The notes: a model not told the origin generated them from the sequence alone. Positions 43,507 to 52,646 are shown, numbered from the stretch's first letter. The stretch: 64,000 nucleotides of DNA from Acidobacteria bacterium SCN 69-37 (GCA_001724025.1 MEDJ01000020.1:186001-250000), one strand, 5' to 3'. Program-made: numbers and translations.

Positions 43507-44433
43507 CTACGACGCCGCCGGGGGGCGGTTCGCAGCAGCCCCGTCGGGCGACGGGGACGCGGGTGTCGACGCCGTCCCCGACGATGGCGCTGTCGGCGCC
43601 GGCGTGTCGGCCGTGGCCGGGGCAGCGGCCGGCGGGGTCTCCGGCAGATCCCGCAGCCGCTTGCGCGCATCGTCCAGATACTCGCTGACGGCGAATTCCT
43701 CGAGCAGCTTCTGATAATAGGTGCGCGCGTCGGCCGTGCGGTTCATCCTGGCGTAGGCCTCCGCGAGGAAGAAGTAGGCGCCGTCGCGGCCCGTGTACTC
43801 CGGATCCGTCTCGAGCAGCGCCTCGAGACGCGTGATGGCGCCTGGATACCACCGGGTGCGGTAGTAGTGACGGCCGACGCGGAATTCGCTCTCGGACAGC
43901 CTGTCGCGAGCCTGCCGCTGCAGCGCCACGACCTCGGGCAGGTACTGGCTGCTCGGGTAGTTGTCCAGGAAGATCTGCAGTTCGCGCAGGGCGTCCCGCG
44001 TGGCGGTCTGGTCGCGTTCGGGCGCCAGCATCTGGCGGACCTGCGAGAGGGCCAGCCGGTACTGGGCGTAGTCGGCCCGGTCGGCAAGCGGATAGAACCG
44101 CAGGAACTCGCGGAACTCGCCGGCGGCCAGGATGTCGGAATCGATCCGGTTGTCCCCGAGATACGAGTCGCCGATACCGAGCCGGGCGTCCTGGCGGAAG
44201 CGGCTGGTCGGATAGGTGTCGACGAGCCGGCGGAAGTACTCGCGGGCGGTCAGCCACCGGTGGTCCGTGAGGGCCTGGGAGCCCCTGTCGAACAGGAACT
44301 GGTCGGGCTCGACGTCGGGCGGCGGGTTCTGCGTCAGGCCGCCACTGGAGGCGCAGGCACTGGCCAGGCCGCCGAGGACGACGAGCGCGAGGATCGGGAT
44401 CAGGCGCGAGACAGAAGCGACGGAAGGCATCAT
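43507..44433 (-). CDS. bamD: Outer membrane assembly lipoprotein BamD
   Basis: BamD is an outer-membrane-anchored TPR lipoprotein of the BAM complex. Of 308 residues, the signal peptide ends in the lipobox LASAC. TPR-like repeats follow (DQFLFDRGSQALTDHRWLTA, REYFRRLVDTYPTSRFRQDA, PLADRADYAQYRLALS, QIFLDNYPSSQYLPEV, YYQKLLEEFAVSEYLDDAR). The C-terminus is an Ala/Pro/Thr tail of about 45 residues, unusual for the family. The ATG at 44433 overlaps the epimerase stop (TGATG). Confidence 0.9.
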   Translation of the reverse strand: MMPSVASVSRLIPILALVVLGGLASACASSGGLTQNPPPDVEPDQFLFDRGSQALTDHRWLTAREYFRRLVDTYPTSRFRQDARLGIGDSYLGDNRIDSDILAAGEFREFLRFYPLADRADYAQYRLALSQVRQMLAPERDQTATRDALRELQIFLDNYPSSQYLPEVVALQRQARDRLSESEFRVGRHYYRTRWYPGAITRLEALLETDPEYTGRDGAYFFLAEAYARMNRTADARTYYQKLLEEFAVSEYLDDARKRLRDLPETPPAAAPATADTPAPTAPSSGTASTPASPSPDGAAANRPPAAS

Positions 44434-45389
44434 CAGGCTGTGAGCGGACGTCCGAGGAGCGCGGCCAGCCACTGACATTCGGCCTTCAGCCCGTCCTCGA
44501 GCGAATGAGACGGTGAAAAGCCCAGATCGGCCTGTGCGCGGGACGAATCGGCGAACGTGTCCCGCATGTCGCCCTTCTCGGCGGGCAGGCGGCGGATGTC
44601 GAGCGGGCGCCCGGTGACGCGCGCGATCATGGCCAGCACCTGGTTGATCGTCACGCGGCTGCCCCCGCCGATGTTGTAGATGCCGCCCGGCCGGCCGCGT
44701 TCGCCGGCCGCGATCGTGGCGGCGACGATGTCGTCCACGAAGGTGAAATCGCGCGTCTGCTCGCCGTCACCGAACAATGTGATCGGCTCGCCCGTCAGCG
44801 CCGCCCTGATGAACCGGTGGAACCCCATGTCCGGGCGCTGCCTCGGCCCGTAGACCGTGAAATAGCGCAGCGAGACGGTCGGGACGCCGTGATTGACGCA
44901 ATAGAGGTGGCACAGGTGCTCGGCGGCGAGCTTGGTCACGCCGTAGGGCGAGAGCGGCTGCAGGTACGCCGTTTCCTGCATCGGGATGGTCGCCACGTCG
45001 CCATAGACCGACGAGCTCGAGGCGTAGACCAGGCGCGTCAGCGGGTGGCCCTTCAGGGCCTCGAGCAGGCGCTGCGTGGCGTCGACGTTGTTCGAGGTAT
45101 AGCTGAGAAATTGATCACCCCAGCTCCCGCGGACGCCGGCTTGGGCGGCCAGGTGGAAGACGTGGGTGACGCCGTCGAGCAGCGGGCCGAAGTCCACGTC
45201 CTGGAGCCGGGCGTCCACGAACCTGTATGACGACCGCTCGCGCAGGGCGGCGAGGTTGGATTCCTTGATTTCGCGGGCGTAGTAGTCGGTGAAGCAATCG
45301 ATGCCGACGACCTCGGCCCCGCGATCGACGAGGGCGGTGGCCAGGGTGGATCCAATGAAGCCGGCCGCGCCGGTGACCAGGGCTTTCAC
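44433..45389 (-). CDS. NAD-dependent sugar epimerase/dehydratase
   Basis: A 318-residue extended short-chain dehydrogenase that modifies nucleotide sugars, most like UDP-glucuronate or UDP-glucose 4-epimerases. The Rossmann motif is TGAAGFIGSTLATAL. Also visible are HLAAQAGVRGSW, ASSSSVYG, the catalytic YGVTK, and the family motif YGPRQRPDMGFHRFI. The start is the GTG at 45389 after GGAGG, overlapping the upstream stop (GTGA). Confidence 0.9.
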   Translation of the reverse strand: MKALVTGAAGFIGSTLATALVDRGAEVVGIDCFTDYYAREIKESNLAALRERSSYRFVDARLQDVDFGPLLDGVTHVFHLAAQAGVRGSWGDQFLSYTSNNVDATQRLLEALKGHPLTRLVYASSSSVYGDVATIPMQETAYLQPLSPYGVTKLAAEHLCHLYCVNHGVPTVSLRYFTVYGPRQRPDMGFHRFIRAALTGEPITLFGDGEQTRDFTFVDDIVAATIAAGERGRPGGIYNIGGGSRVTINQVLAMIARVTGRPLDIRRLPAEKGDMRDTFADSSRAQADLGFSPSHSLEDGLKAECQWLAALLGRPLTA

Positions 45390-45796
45390 GAGAACGCCTC
45401 CACGACGCGTGCCGGCAGCCGGCACGGGCGTCCGTTGGGGCCGAGCGCGGCATGCGCCGTGCGCCCGGAGGCCAGCAGTTCGTCCTGTCCCTTCACATAC
45501 ACCTCGTAGTGGAATTCGAGCCGGATCGGGGACATCAGCCGTCCCTCCGTCCGGATTTCCAGCGCATCATCGTAACGCGCAGGACGCCGGTAGCGACAGT
45601 CGGCCTCGATCACGGGCAGCAGGACGCCGGCCTCTTCCATCGCCCGATAGCTCCAGCCAAGGGTCCGGATCAGATCGGTCCGCGCCACCTCGAACCAGAC
45701 GAAATAGTTGGCGTAGTAGGCCACGGCCATCGCGTCGGTCTCCGCATACCGGACGCGGATCGACGTGGTCGACCGGGCGGACGGGGGCGCGGTCAC
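45386..45796 (-). CDS. YbgC-type acyl-CoA thioesterase (hotdog fold)
   Basis: A 136-residue 4-hydroxybenzoyl-CoA-type thioesterase. The signature VRYAETDAMAVAYYANYFVW holds the active-site Asp, followed by WFEVARTDLIRTLG and the beta-sheet segment RLEFHYEVY. Such enzymes hydrolyse acyl-CoA, in Tol-Pal contexts possibly phospholipid-related. It overlaps both neighbours by 4 bases in an operon from rpe to bamD. Confidence 0.88.
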   Translation of the reverse strand: MTAPPSARSTTSIRVRYAETDAMAVAYYANYFVWFEVARTDLIRTLGWSYRAMEEAGVLLPVIEADCRYRRPARYDDALEIRTEGRLMSPIRLEFHYEVYVKGQDELLASGRTAHAALGPNGRPCRLPARVVEAFS

Positions 45797-46455
45797 CGGT
45801 CGACGGCTGCCTGACGCAGCGCGGCAACGGCAGCCGCCGGGTCGGGAGTGTGGAAGACGGACGCCCCGGCGACGATCAGCCGGGCTCCAGCGTGCGCCAC
45901 CTGCGCAATGTTGGACGCGTCGATCCCGCCGTCCACCTCGATCGTCGCCCGCCCGCCGCGCGCGGCAATCAACGCGCGCGTGGCCTCGATCTTCCGCACC
46001 GCCATCGGCAGGAACGCCTGTCCGGTGAAGCCCGGATTCACCGACATCACGAGCACCAGGTCGAGGTCGTCCACGATCTCCTCGAGCACGTGCACAGGGG
46101 TCGCCGGGTTGATGGCCACGCCGGCACGGGCGCCCAGGGCGTGAATCCGCTGCACCGTCCGGTGCAGGTGGGGCGTGACCTCGGCGTGCACGGTCAGGCT
46201 GGCCGCGCCGGCCTCGACGAACGCTTCCAGGTAGCGATCCGGGTCCGCAATCATCAGGTGCACGTCGAGCGGCACGTTCGTGATCTGGCGCAGCGCGCGC
46301 ACGACGGGCGGACCGAACGTGATGTTCGGCACGAAGTGCCCGTCCATCACATCGACGTGGATGTACTCGACGGCAACGGCTTCCACGCGCGCGATCTCGG
46401 CGCCCAGGCGGGTGAAGTCCGCGGCCAGGATGGACGGGGCGATGCTGACGCTCAC
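45793..46455 (-). CDS. rpe: Ribulose-phosphate 3-epimerase
   Basis: A pentose phosphate pathway enzyme converting ribulose-5-phosphate to xylulose-5-phosphate. The 220 residues have IAPSILAADFTRLG, the metal/catalytic HVDVMDGHFVPNITFGP, DVHLMI, VNPGFTGQAF and EVDGGID. This is the complete TIM barrel. It overlaps the PASTA gene upstream and the thioesterase downstream by 4 bases each. Confidence 0.96.
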   Translation of the reverse strand: MSVSIAPSILAADFTRLGAEIARVEAVAVEYIHVDVMDGHFVPNITFGPPVVRALRQITNVPLDVHLMIADPDRYLEAFVEAGAASLTVHAEVTPHLHRTVQRIHALGARAGVAINPATPVHVLEEIVDDLDLVLVMSVNPGFTGQAFLPMAVRKIEATRALIAARGGRATIEVDGGIDASNIAQVAHAGARLIVAGASVFHTPDPAAAVAALRQAAVDR

Positions 46456-47219
46456 TGGCTGACCTCGAGGACGATGGCGTCGCCGTAGCCGATCTGGAAG
46501 CCGGCCTGCGGCGTCTGGCGGATGACCACGCCGGCTGGCAGGCCCGGGTAGGGCACCGCGGCGCCGATCGTCACGCGGAATCCGCGGCGACGCAGCAGGT
46601 CGACCACGCGGTCGCCCCTGACGCCGATGACGTCCGGCATGACGAAGCCCGCGCCGCTCTCGCCGCGATTGACGAGCAGCGCCACCTGCGCGGCCTGCTG
46701 CGAGGCCGGCGGATCCTGCGCCACGACGACGCCCGTGGCATAGGCGCTGGTGCGGATGTCCACGCGGCGCGTCACTTCGATTTGTTCCTGGGTCAGCACC
46801 ATCTCGGCCGTCCGTTCGTTCTGGCCGACGACCACCGGCACGACCGGGGCCTGGTGCCCGTCGCTCACGCGGATGCGGATGGTGCGCTGGCGCCTGAGCG
46901 TCGATCCGGCTTCGGGTTCCTGGGCCAGGATGTGATCGCGGGGGACTGCGGGATCGGGCCGCCGGGCTTCGAGTCGCAACTCCAGGCCGGCAGTCCGCGA
47001 TCGCTGGGTGGCTTCGACGAGCGTCAGCCCCATCAGGTCGGGCACCGCCACGTCGCGCGCCCTGTTGGCGACGCGCATGCCGGTCAGAAAGAACGTCCCG
47101 AACGTGGCCGCCAGGCCGATGCCGAGGACGAGCATGCGCCCGGCGCCCCAGACGCGCGCGCGGAGCGGTGCCGCGGTCGTGCGCGAGGACTGGCGGGAAG
47201 TGGGCCGCACGGATGGCAT
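46452..47219 (-). CDS. Membrane-anchored PASTA-domain protein
   Basis: A 255-residue protein with a basic cytosolic N-terminus, one transmembrane helix (MLVLGIGLAATFGTFFLTGM) and three PASTA repeats: VAVPDLMGLTLVEATQRSRT, PVVVGQNERTAEMVLTQEQI, and FVMPDVIGVRGDRVVDLLRR. PASTA domains bind peptidoglycan fragments. A kinase domain is missing, so it is not a PknB-type kinase. The rsmB-PASTA-rpe order is known in related genomes, but here 1.3 kb intervenes before rsmB. Confidence 0.85.
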   Translation of the reverse strand: MPSVRPTSRQSSRTTAAPLRARVWGAGRMLVLGIGLAATFGTFFLTGMRVANRARDVAVPDLMGLTLVEATQRSRTAGLELRLEARRPDPAVPRDHILAQEPEAGSTLRRQRTIRIRVSDGHQAPVVPVVVGQNERTAEMVLTQEQIEVTRRVDIRTSAYATGVVVAQDPPASQQAAQVALLVNRGESGAGFVMPDVIGVRGDRVVDLLRRRGFRVTIGAAVPYPGLPAGVVIRQTPQAGFQIGYGDAIVLEVSQ

Positions 47220-47362
47220 CGAGTCGCGAAAGTGTACTACGCCCCGCGCGCGCGGATCCAGTGGCGGCGGCGCCCGCTGGCGTGGTTTTCTTGGGGAATT
47301 CGAAGGGTTCGGACGCATCAGCCCGACCACGACGACTCGTTCGCGTCGCTCTCCCGGGCCGC

Positions 47363-47557
47363 GTGCGTCGCTGCGACGACGTTCGTGCGTCATCCTGACG
47401 GACCGCGTGCGCAGGTCGACGAGGCGCGTGCCCTGGTGAGACGAGGACGTGGGCGTGTGTCCGGTGCTTCTGCGTCGCTGCGACGGGTCGCGTGTGTCAC
47501 CTGCACGACCTGCGTGCATCACATCGACGAGTCGCGTGTGTCACTCCGACGACCCAC
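47363..47557. repeat. Degenerate 22-bp direct repeats, first array
   Basis: Contiguous 21-22 bp units start at 47363, 47385, 47407, 47492, 47514 and 47536. They share GTGYGTC at the front and GACGA near the end. Longer degenerate stretches sit between the third and fourth. No convincing gene covers 47220-48101. Confidence 0.65.
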
Positions 47558-47789
47558 GTGAGCGGCATTCCGGCGAAACGACACCGCAACGTCTTGAATG
47601 AAAAGGACATAGCGGAGGGGGTACGCCTCGAGGTTCTGCAGGTCACGCGACCGGTCCAGGTGATGCCGCGCCACCGTGGACGTGATGCACGTGCCCGGTC
47701 GCTGTGGGTCACGCGCACCGGAGACCCGAGGTACGCGTGTCGATCGGCGATGCGCGCGATCCGTTCCCGTGAGTCGGGTCACCCGCCAG

Positions 47790-47949
47790 GTGACCCCGGC
47801 AACCCGTTGAGGGGCCTCCGGCGACCCGTTGCAGTGACGCGGGTGACCCGTTGCAGTGGGGCCGACGACCTGTTGAGGTGAGACACGTGTGTCGTCCGGC
47901 AGGTCGGGCGATCTGTCCGGGCAGGTCGGACGCCCCGGGACGTTGCAGT
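47790..47949. repeat. Degenerate 22-25 bp direct repeats, second array
   Basis: Seven contiguous units (starts 47790, 47813, 47836, 47858, 47880, 47905, 47927) end in GTTGCAGT, GTTGAGGT or a GGCAGGT variant. There are no unique spacers, so this is not a CRISPR array. Confidence 0.65.
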
Positions 47950-48101
47950 TCCTGCAATGTCCGTCGGCCGGGCGGTACGCACTTTCTGCGATCCGAAGCG
48001 GAATTACTGGCCTTTTCCCGCCTCGGGGCCGGGTACGATCCGTGCTCTTCTCACCACACTTGCATCGTCATGGTGACGACGCTACGGTGAGGAGGCGCGA
48101 T

Positions 48102-48509
48102 GTGGCGAGTGTTGACGAACGCGTAAGGATGGTCGAGGTTCGCGTGGACACACTTCAACGGTTGTTCTCGAGTCTGCAGACCGACATGCAGCAGTTCCGG
48201 GCGGACGTGACCGCCCATTTCGCGCATATCGATGCGCAGTTCGCGCGGATCGACGAACGCTTCGCGCGGATCGATGAACGGTTCGCGCAGGTCGACGAAC
48301 GTTTCGCACAAATCGACGCGCGATTTGCACAGGTCGATGCGCGCTTTGCGCTCGTCGACGCGCGTTTCGAGCAGTTCGATGCGAAGCTGGCTGCGCTCGT
48401 TCAGCGGTTCGACGGTCTGCAACGAGACATGACTGTCCAGTTCCGATGGATTGCCGGCCTCATGATCAGCGGCTTCGCCGCGATGGTCGTGGCGATGTTG
48501 GCCGGATGA
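48102..48509 (+). CDS. Coiled-coil protein with C-terminal membrane anchor
   Basis: A 135-residue protein from the GTG at 48102, which has an excellent GAGGAGG site 7 bases upstream. The central part is eight heptads of the form FAQIDER/FAQVDAR (48219-48386), encoded by 21-bp tandem repeats and forming a coiled coil. The C-terminus is a transmembrane helix (WIAGLMISGFAAMVVAMLAG). It is the only plus-strand gene within the surrounding minus-strand operon block. It resembles small DUF1640-like coiled-coil membrane proteins. Function is unknown. Confidence 0.75.
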   Translation: MASVDERVRMVEVRVDTLQRLFSSLQTDMQQFRADVTAHFAHIDAQFARIDERFARIDERFAQVDERFAQIDARFAQVDARFALVDARFEQFDAKLAALVQRFDGLQRDMTVQFRWIAGLMISGFAAMVVAMLAG

Positions 48510-48540
48510 CGTGTGCGGCGCCCTGGCGGCGGCCGCACAG

Positions 48541-49893
48541 CTACGCCTGACCGCGCACCAGCACCGCCGCGTAGAACGCCTCGAGGCCGTGGCGATCGGG
48601 ACGGGTCACCAGGCGGCCCCGGGCGTCGAGCAGGTCGGCGGCGATTGGTCCCGCAGGCCCGGGCTCGAAGCGCGGATCGGCGGCCAGAAAGGCGTCGACG
48701 ACCTCGTCGTTCTCTTCAGGTTCATTCGAACACGTCGCGTAGACGATGCGTCCGCCCTGCGTGACGACATCGGCGGCCACGCGGAGCATCTGCTGCTGGA
48801 TCGCGGCCAGCGCGGGGAGCGCCGCAGCGCTGCGCGACCACTTCACGTCGGCCTCGCGCCGCACCGTACCGAGGCCCGAGCAGGGCGCGTCGAGCAGGAC
48901 GCAATCGAAGACCGGGCCGAAGGGGAGTGACAGGTGGGCATCGAGGCGGACGATGGCCGCCGGCACGTGCGCGTGCCGGAGTGTGTGCGCGAGAAGTCCG
49001 ACGCGGCCCGGCCGATGGTCGCACGCGACGATGGCGCCGGCGCCCGTGCCGTCGTCGGTGCGCATGTCGCTGGCCATGACGAGCGTCTTGCCGCCGGGCG
49101 ACGCGCAGAGATCGAGCACGCGCTCGCCGGGCCGCGCGGCAGCGTATCGCGCCACGAGTTGCGCCGCTTCGTCCTGTGCCCAGAGCCGGGCGCGCAACTC
49201 GGCCGGCAGGCGGCCGAACGTGCCCGCCGGCAGCGTCACCGCATCGTCGACGAACCGCGCCGGCGTGGCGGGCAGGTCGAGCGCGTGCAGGCGGGCCAGG
49301 AGATCGTCAGGTGCCTGGCCGTCGAGACTCCGCACGGTCACGTCGGGCGTCGTGAGATTGAAGCGGCACCACGCCTCGGCCGCGTCGAAGCCCATGCGCG
49401 CGATCCATCGCCGCACGAGCCACCCGGGGTGCGACAGGGTGGTCGCGAGGTAGTTGACCTGCGCATCGAGATGGCCGTCGGGACCGGGACGCGGCGGCAG
49501 CGCAATGGCCGGCCCGCGACGGACGACGGCGCGCAGCGTGGCATTGACGAACGATGACGCGCTCGTCAGGCGCAGGCCCCGCACGGCCGCGACAGCCGTA
49601 TCGACGACGGCGTGCGACGGCACGCGGTCGAGGTGGCGCAGTTGATAGACGCCGACGCGCAGCACGGCGAGGACGGGCGCGTCGATCGTCCGCACGGAGC
49701 GCCGCGCGGCGGCCGCAATCACCGCATCGAGCGCGTTGCGCCACCGACAGACGCCCGTGGCGAGCTCGACGAGCAGACCGCGATCGGCCGGGCGGACCTC
49801 GTCACGGATGGCGTCGAGGGCGGAGGCGAGCGTCGCCTCGCGTCCGTCCACGGCCAGCAGCACGCGCGCAGCGGCCTGGCGGACGTCGATCAT
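48541..49893 (-). CDS. rsmB: 16S rRNA m5C967 methyltransferase RsmB
   Basis: Methylates C967 of 16S rRNA. The 450 residues have an N-terminal NusB-like domain (RQAAARVLLAVDGREATLAS) and a Rossmann methyltransferase domain with SAM motif VLDLCASPGGKTLVMA, catalytic Cys in LLDAPCSGLGTVRREADVKW, and second Cys in VYATCSNEPEEND. The start ATG at 49893 overlaps the fmt stop (ATGA). Confidence 0.95.
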   Translation of the reverse strand: MIDVRQAAARVLLAVDGREATLASALDAIRDEVRPADRGLLVELATGVCRWRNALDAVIAAAARRSVRTIDAPVLAVLRVGVYQLRHLDRVPSHAVVDTAVAAVRGLRLTSASSFVNATLRAVVRRGPAIALPPRPGPDGHLDAQVNYLATTLSHPGWLVRRWIARMGFDAAEAWCRFNLTTPDVTVRSLDGQAPDDLLARLHALDLPATPARFVDDAVTLPAGTFGRLPAELRARLWAQDEAAQLVARYAAARPGERVLDLCASPGGKTLVMASDMRTDDGTGAGAIVACDHRPGRVGLLAHTLRHAHVPAAIVRLDAHLSLPFGPVFDCVLLDAPCSGLGTVRREADVKWSRSAAALPALAAIQQQMLRVAADVVTQGGRIVYATCSNEPEENDEVVDAFLAADPRFEPGPAGPIAADLLDARGRLVTRPDRHGLEAFYAAVLVRGQA

Positions 49894-50840
49894 GCGGGGC
49901 GGATTGGCGGCGTGAAGCGATCGCCGACATGGACGGGCCGGCCATTGAGGAAGTCGCGCACGGCCATGACCGGGCGTCCCTCGGGCTGCAGCCGCAGCAG
50001 GCGCACGGCCCCCGGCGCTGTCGCGACCACGAGGCCGTCGGCGCCCGACACGATGACCGTGCCGGGCTCCTGGTCCGTCGGGGTTTCGTGCGCGACGCGC
50101 GACTCGATCAGCAGGACGCGACGATCGCCGAGCCTGGCCGCCGCGTGCGGCCACGGGTGCAGGCCGCGGATGCGGTCGTGGACCTCGCGTGCCGGGCGCG
50201 CCCAGTCGAGATCGCCGTCGGCGCGTTCGAGCCGGTGCGCGTACGTGACGCGCGCCTCGTCCTGCGGCGTCTCCGTCACGGGGCCGCGCGCGAGCCGGTC
50301 GAGCACCTCGACGAGCCGCGTGGCCCCCATCGTGGCCAGCCGTGCCTCGAGGGCCATGCTCGTTTCGTCCGGATCGATGAGGGTGGCCGCTGTCGCGAGC
50401 ATGGCGCCGGCATCGAGCGCGAGCACCACGCGCATGATCGTGATGCCTGCCTCGCGATCTCCGGCGATCACGGCGCGGTGAATCGGTGCGGCACCACGCC
50501 AGCGGGGCAGGAGCGAGGCGTGGACGTTGACCAGGCCGAGCCGCGGGCGATCGAGCAGCACCTGCGGCAGGAGGCGGCCGTACGCGGCCACGACACCGAT
50601 GTCGGCGCCGAGCCGGTCGAACGCCTCGAGAAACCCCTCGTCCTTGAGCCGATCCGGCTGCAGCACCGGCACGCCCAGAGCGAGGGCGCGCGCCTTCACC
50701 GGTGCGAGCGTCACCTGCTGGCCGCGGCCGCGCGCGCGGTCGGGCTGGGTGATCACCCCGGCGATCGTGTGCGACGAGGCCGCGATGGCGTCGAGCGTGG
50801 GAACCGCAAAGGTCGGCGTGCCGAAGAAAGCTACACGCAT
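49890..50840 (-). CDS. fmt: Methionyl-tRNA formyltransferase
   Basis: Formylates initiator Met-tRNA. The 316 residues have FFGTPTFAVPTLDAI, the formyl-folate region VVAAYGRLLPQ, and catalytic NVHASLLPRWRGAAPIHRAV with the invariant Asn-His-Ser-Leu-Leu-Pro pattern (here N-x-H-A-S-L-L-P). A C-terminal OB-like domain follows. It lies 9 bases downstream of def, the usual pairing. Confidence 0.95.
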   Translation of the reverse strand: MRVAFFGTPTFAVPTLDAIAASSHTIAGVITQPDRARGRGQQVTLAPVKARALALGVPVLQPDRLKDEGFLEAFDRLGADIGVVAAYGRLLPQVLLDRPRLGLVNVHASLLPRWRGAAPIHRAVIAGDREAGITIMRVVLALDAGAMLATAATLIDPDETSMALEARLATMGATRLVEVLDRLARGPVTETPQDEARVTYAHRLERADGDLDWARPAREVHDRIRGLHPWPHAAARLGDRRVLLIESRVAHETPTDQEPGTVIVSGADGLVVATAPGAVRLLRLQPEGRPVMAVRDFLNGRPVHVGDRFTPPIRPA

Positions 50841-50849
50841 GTCAGCCCC

Positions 50850-51359
50850 TCACCAGCGCCCGGCCTTCTCGAGTTTGCGGATCTTCCTGACGATCAGATC
50901 GCGTTTCACGCCGCGGAGCCTGTCGATGAACAGCGTCCCCTCGAGGTGATCGATTTCGTGCTGCAGCGCGCGCGCCAGCAGGTCGGTGCCTTCGATCGTG
51001 AACGGTTGTCCCTGCCGGTCGAGCGCACGCACGACCACGCGCCCGGGACGCGCGACAGCAGCCGTGAAGCCCGGCACGCTCAGGCACCCTTCGTCTTCGA
51101 CCTGGAGGCCGTCGCGCTCGACGATCTCCGGGTTGACGAGGGTGATCAACTCGGCGTCGCGCTTGCCCACGCTCAGATCGATGACGGCGAGCCGCAGCGG
51201 CACGCCAATCTGCGGGGCCGCCAGGCCGATGCCTGGAGCCGCGTACATGGTGGCGAACATGTCGTCGATCAGGCGATCGATCTCCGGCGTCATCGTCTCG
51301 ACGGGGCGGGCCGGCGTCGAGAGGCCCGCGGCGCCGTATTTGACGATCGGATACAGCAT
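50850..51359 (-). CDS. def: Peptide deformylase
   Basis: Removes the formyl group from nascent N-termini. The 169 residues show all three metal motifs: GIGLAAPQIG, EGCLSVPG, and QHEIDHLEGTLF. The ATG at 51359 overlaps the aroC stop by one base. Confidence 0.96.
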   Translation of the reverse strand: MLYPIVKYGAAGLSTPARPVETMTPEIDRLIDDMFATMYAAPGIGLAAPQIGVPLRLAVIDLSVGKRDAELITLVNPEIVERDGLQVEDEGCLSVPGFTAAVARPGRVVVRALDRQGQPFTIEGTDLLARALQHEIDHLEGTLFIDRLRGVKRDLIVRKIRKLEKAGRW

Positions 51360-52579
51360 CAGGCGCGCGGTCCGGGCGGCATCAGGCGCTGCCGCAGCGT
51401 GGCCGCGTACTGGCGGCAGGCCGCGTCGATCGCGGTCATCGTGTCGGCGCCGAACTTCTCGAGCATGGCGTCGGCCAGCACCAGGCACAGCATGGCCTCG
51501 CCCACGACCGAGGCCGCGGGCACCGCGCACGTGTCGCTGCGCTCGATCGCCGCCGGCGAATCGTCGAGCGTGACGAGATCGACGGACCGCAGCGGCTTCA
51601 TCAGCGTCGAGATCGGTTTCATCCACGCGCTGACGCGCACGTCTTCGCCGTTGGTCACGCCGCCCTCGAACCCGCCCGCGTGGTTGGTCGGCCTGATGAT
51701 GCCGGGCGTCGTGCCGGATCCGCCCGCGGGGCCCGGCAGGATTTCGTCGTGGACCGCCGATCCGGGCAGGTGACCGACCGCTGGACCGAGCCCGACACCG
51801 ACGGCCTTGATCGCCTGGATGGACATCAGCGCCTGCGCGAGGCGGCCGTCGAGCTTGCGATCCCACTGCGTGTGGCTGCCGAGGCCGGGCGGCACACCGC
51901 GCGCGATTACCTCGAAGCTGCCCCCGACCGTGTCGCCCTTCGCCTTGGCGTCGTCGATGGCCGCGCGCATGCCGGCCGCCAGGCTGCCGTCGACGCAGCG
52001 CAGGTCGTCGTCGGCGGCCAGCGCCGCGGCCTCGTCGAAGGTCACGGTGCGGTCGGGCGCCAGCAAGACGGGGCCGATGCCGGTCACGTGGCTCGTGACC
52101 TCGATCCCGAGCTGGCGCAGCAGGGCTCGCGCGACGGCACCGGCCGCCACCCGGGCGGCCGTCTCGCGCGCGCTGGCGCGCTCGAGGATGTCGCGCAGGT
52201 CGGTGCGCTCGTATTTCAGACCGGCGGACAGGTCGGCGTGACCCGGCCGGGGCCGCGTGACCGCGGCGCGCCGCGCCCCGGGCAGCGAGGCGTCGGGATT
52301 CGCGTCGACGCTCATCGTGTGCTGCCAGTTCGTCCAGTCCTTGTTTTTGATCTGGAGGGCGATCGGGCTGCCGATCGTCTGGCCGTGCCGGACGCCCGAG
52401 AGCACCTCGGCCCGATCCGTCTCGATGGCCATGCGCCGGCCGCGCCCGTAGCCGAGCTGGCGACGAGCCAGGTCGGGCGTGAGATCGGCAGGGCCGAGGT
52501 ACAGACCGGCCGGGACACCATCGACGATCACGACCAGCGCAGGGCCGTGGGATTCACCAGCTGTCAGGAACCGAAGCAT
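51359..52579 (-). CDS. aroC: Chorismate synthase
   Basis: The last step of the shikimate pathway, needing reduced flavin. The 406 residues start with LRFLTAGESHGPALVVIVDG. They include RRQLGYGRGRRM, TRPRPGHADLSAGLKY, ERASARETAARVAAGAVAR, and the FMN/substrate region DEILPGPAGGSGTTPGIIRP. Length is typical. It is first in the aroC-def-fmt-rsmB operon and divergent from the sigma-54 activator. Other aromatic genes lie at 61.9-64 kb. Confidence 0.96.
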   Translation of the reverse strand: MLRFLTAGESHGPALVVIVDGVPAGLYLGPADLTPDLARRQLGYGRGRRMAIETDRAEVLSGVRHGQTIGSPIALQIKNKDWTNWQHTMSVDANPDASLPGARRAAVTRPRPGHADLSAGLKYERTDLRDILERASARETAARVAAGAVARALLRQLGIEVTSHVTGIGPVLLAPDRTVTFDEAAALAADDDLRCVDGSLAAGMRAAIDDAKAKGDTVGGSFEVIARGVPPGLGSHTQWDRKLDGRLAQALMSIQAIKAVGVGLGPAVGHLPGSAVHDEILPGPAGGSGTTPGIIRPTNHAGGFEGGVTNGEDVRVSAWMKPISTLMKPLRSVDLVTLDDSPAAIERSDTCAVPAASVVGEAMLCLVLADAMLEKFGADTMTAIDAACRQYAATLRQRLMPPGPRA

Positions 52580-52630
52580 CAGCCGGCCATTCTACCGTCG
52601 TTCGAACATCCTCCGCACGGATCCCTCACC

Positions 52631-52646
52631 GGGCCCGGCTCTTGCA
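52631..52646 (+). promoter_or_regulatory. Sigma-54 (-24/-12) promoter of the orphan activator
   Basis: GGGCCCGGCTCTTGCA matches the consensus TGGCACGRNNNTTGCA at most fixed positions with GG-N10-GC spacing. Predicted start near 52657, about 60 bases before the ATG at 52719. Confidence 0.6.

Noticed and set aside
47363-47949. CRISPR array
   Set aside because: Units are contiguous and degenerate with no unique spacers, and no cas genes lie nearby.
47889-48101. N-terminal extension of the coiled-coil protein
   Set aside because: The upstream in-frame sequence overlaps the degenerate repeats, and the GTG at 48102 has a strong ribosome binding site.
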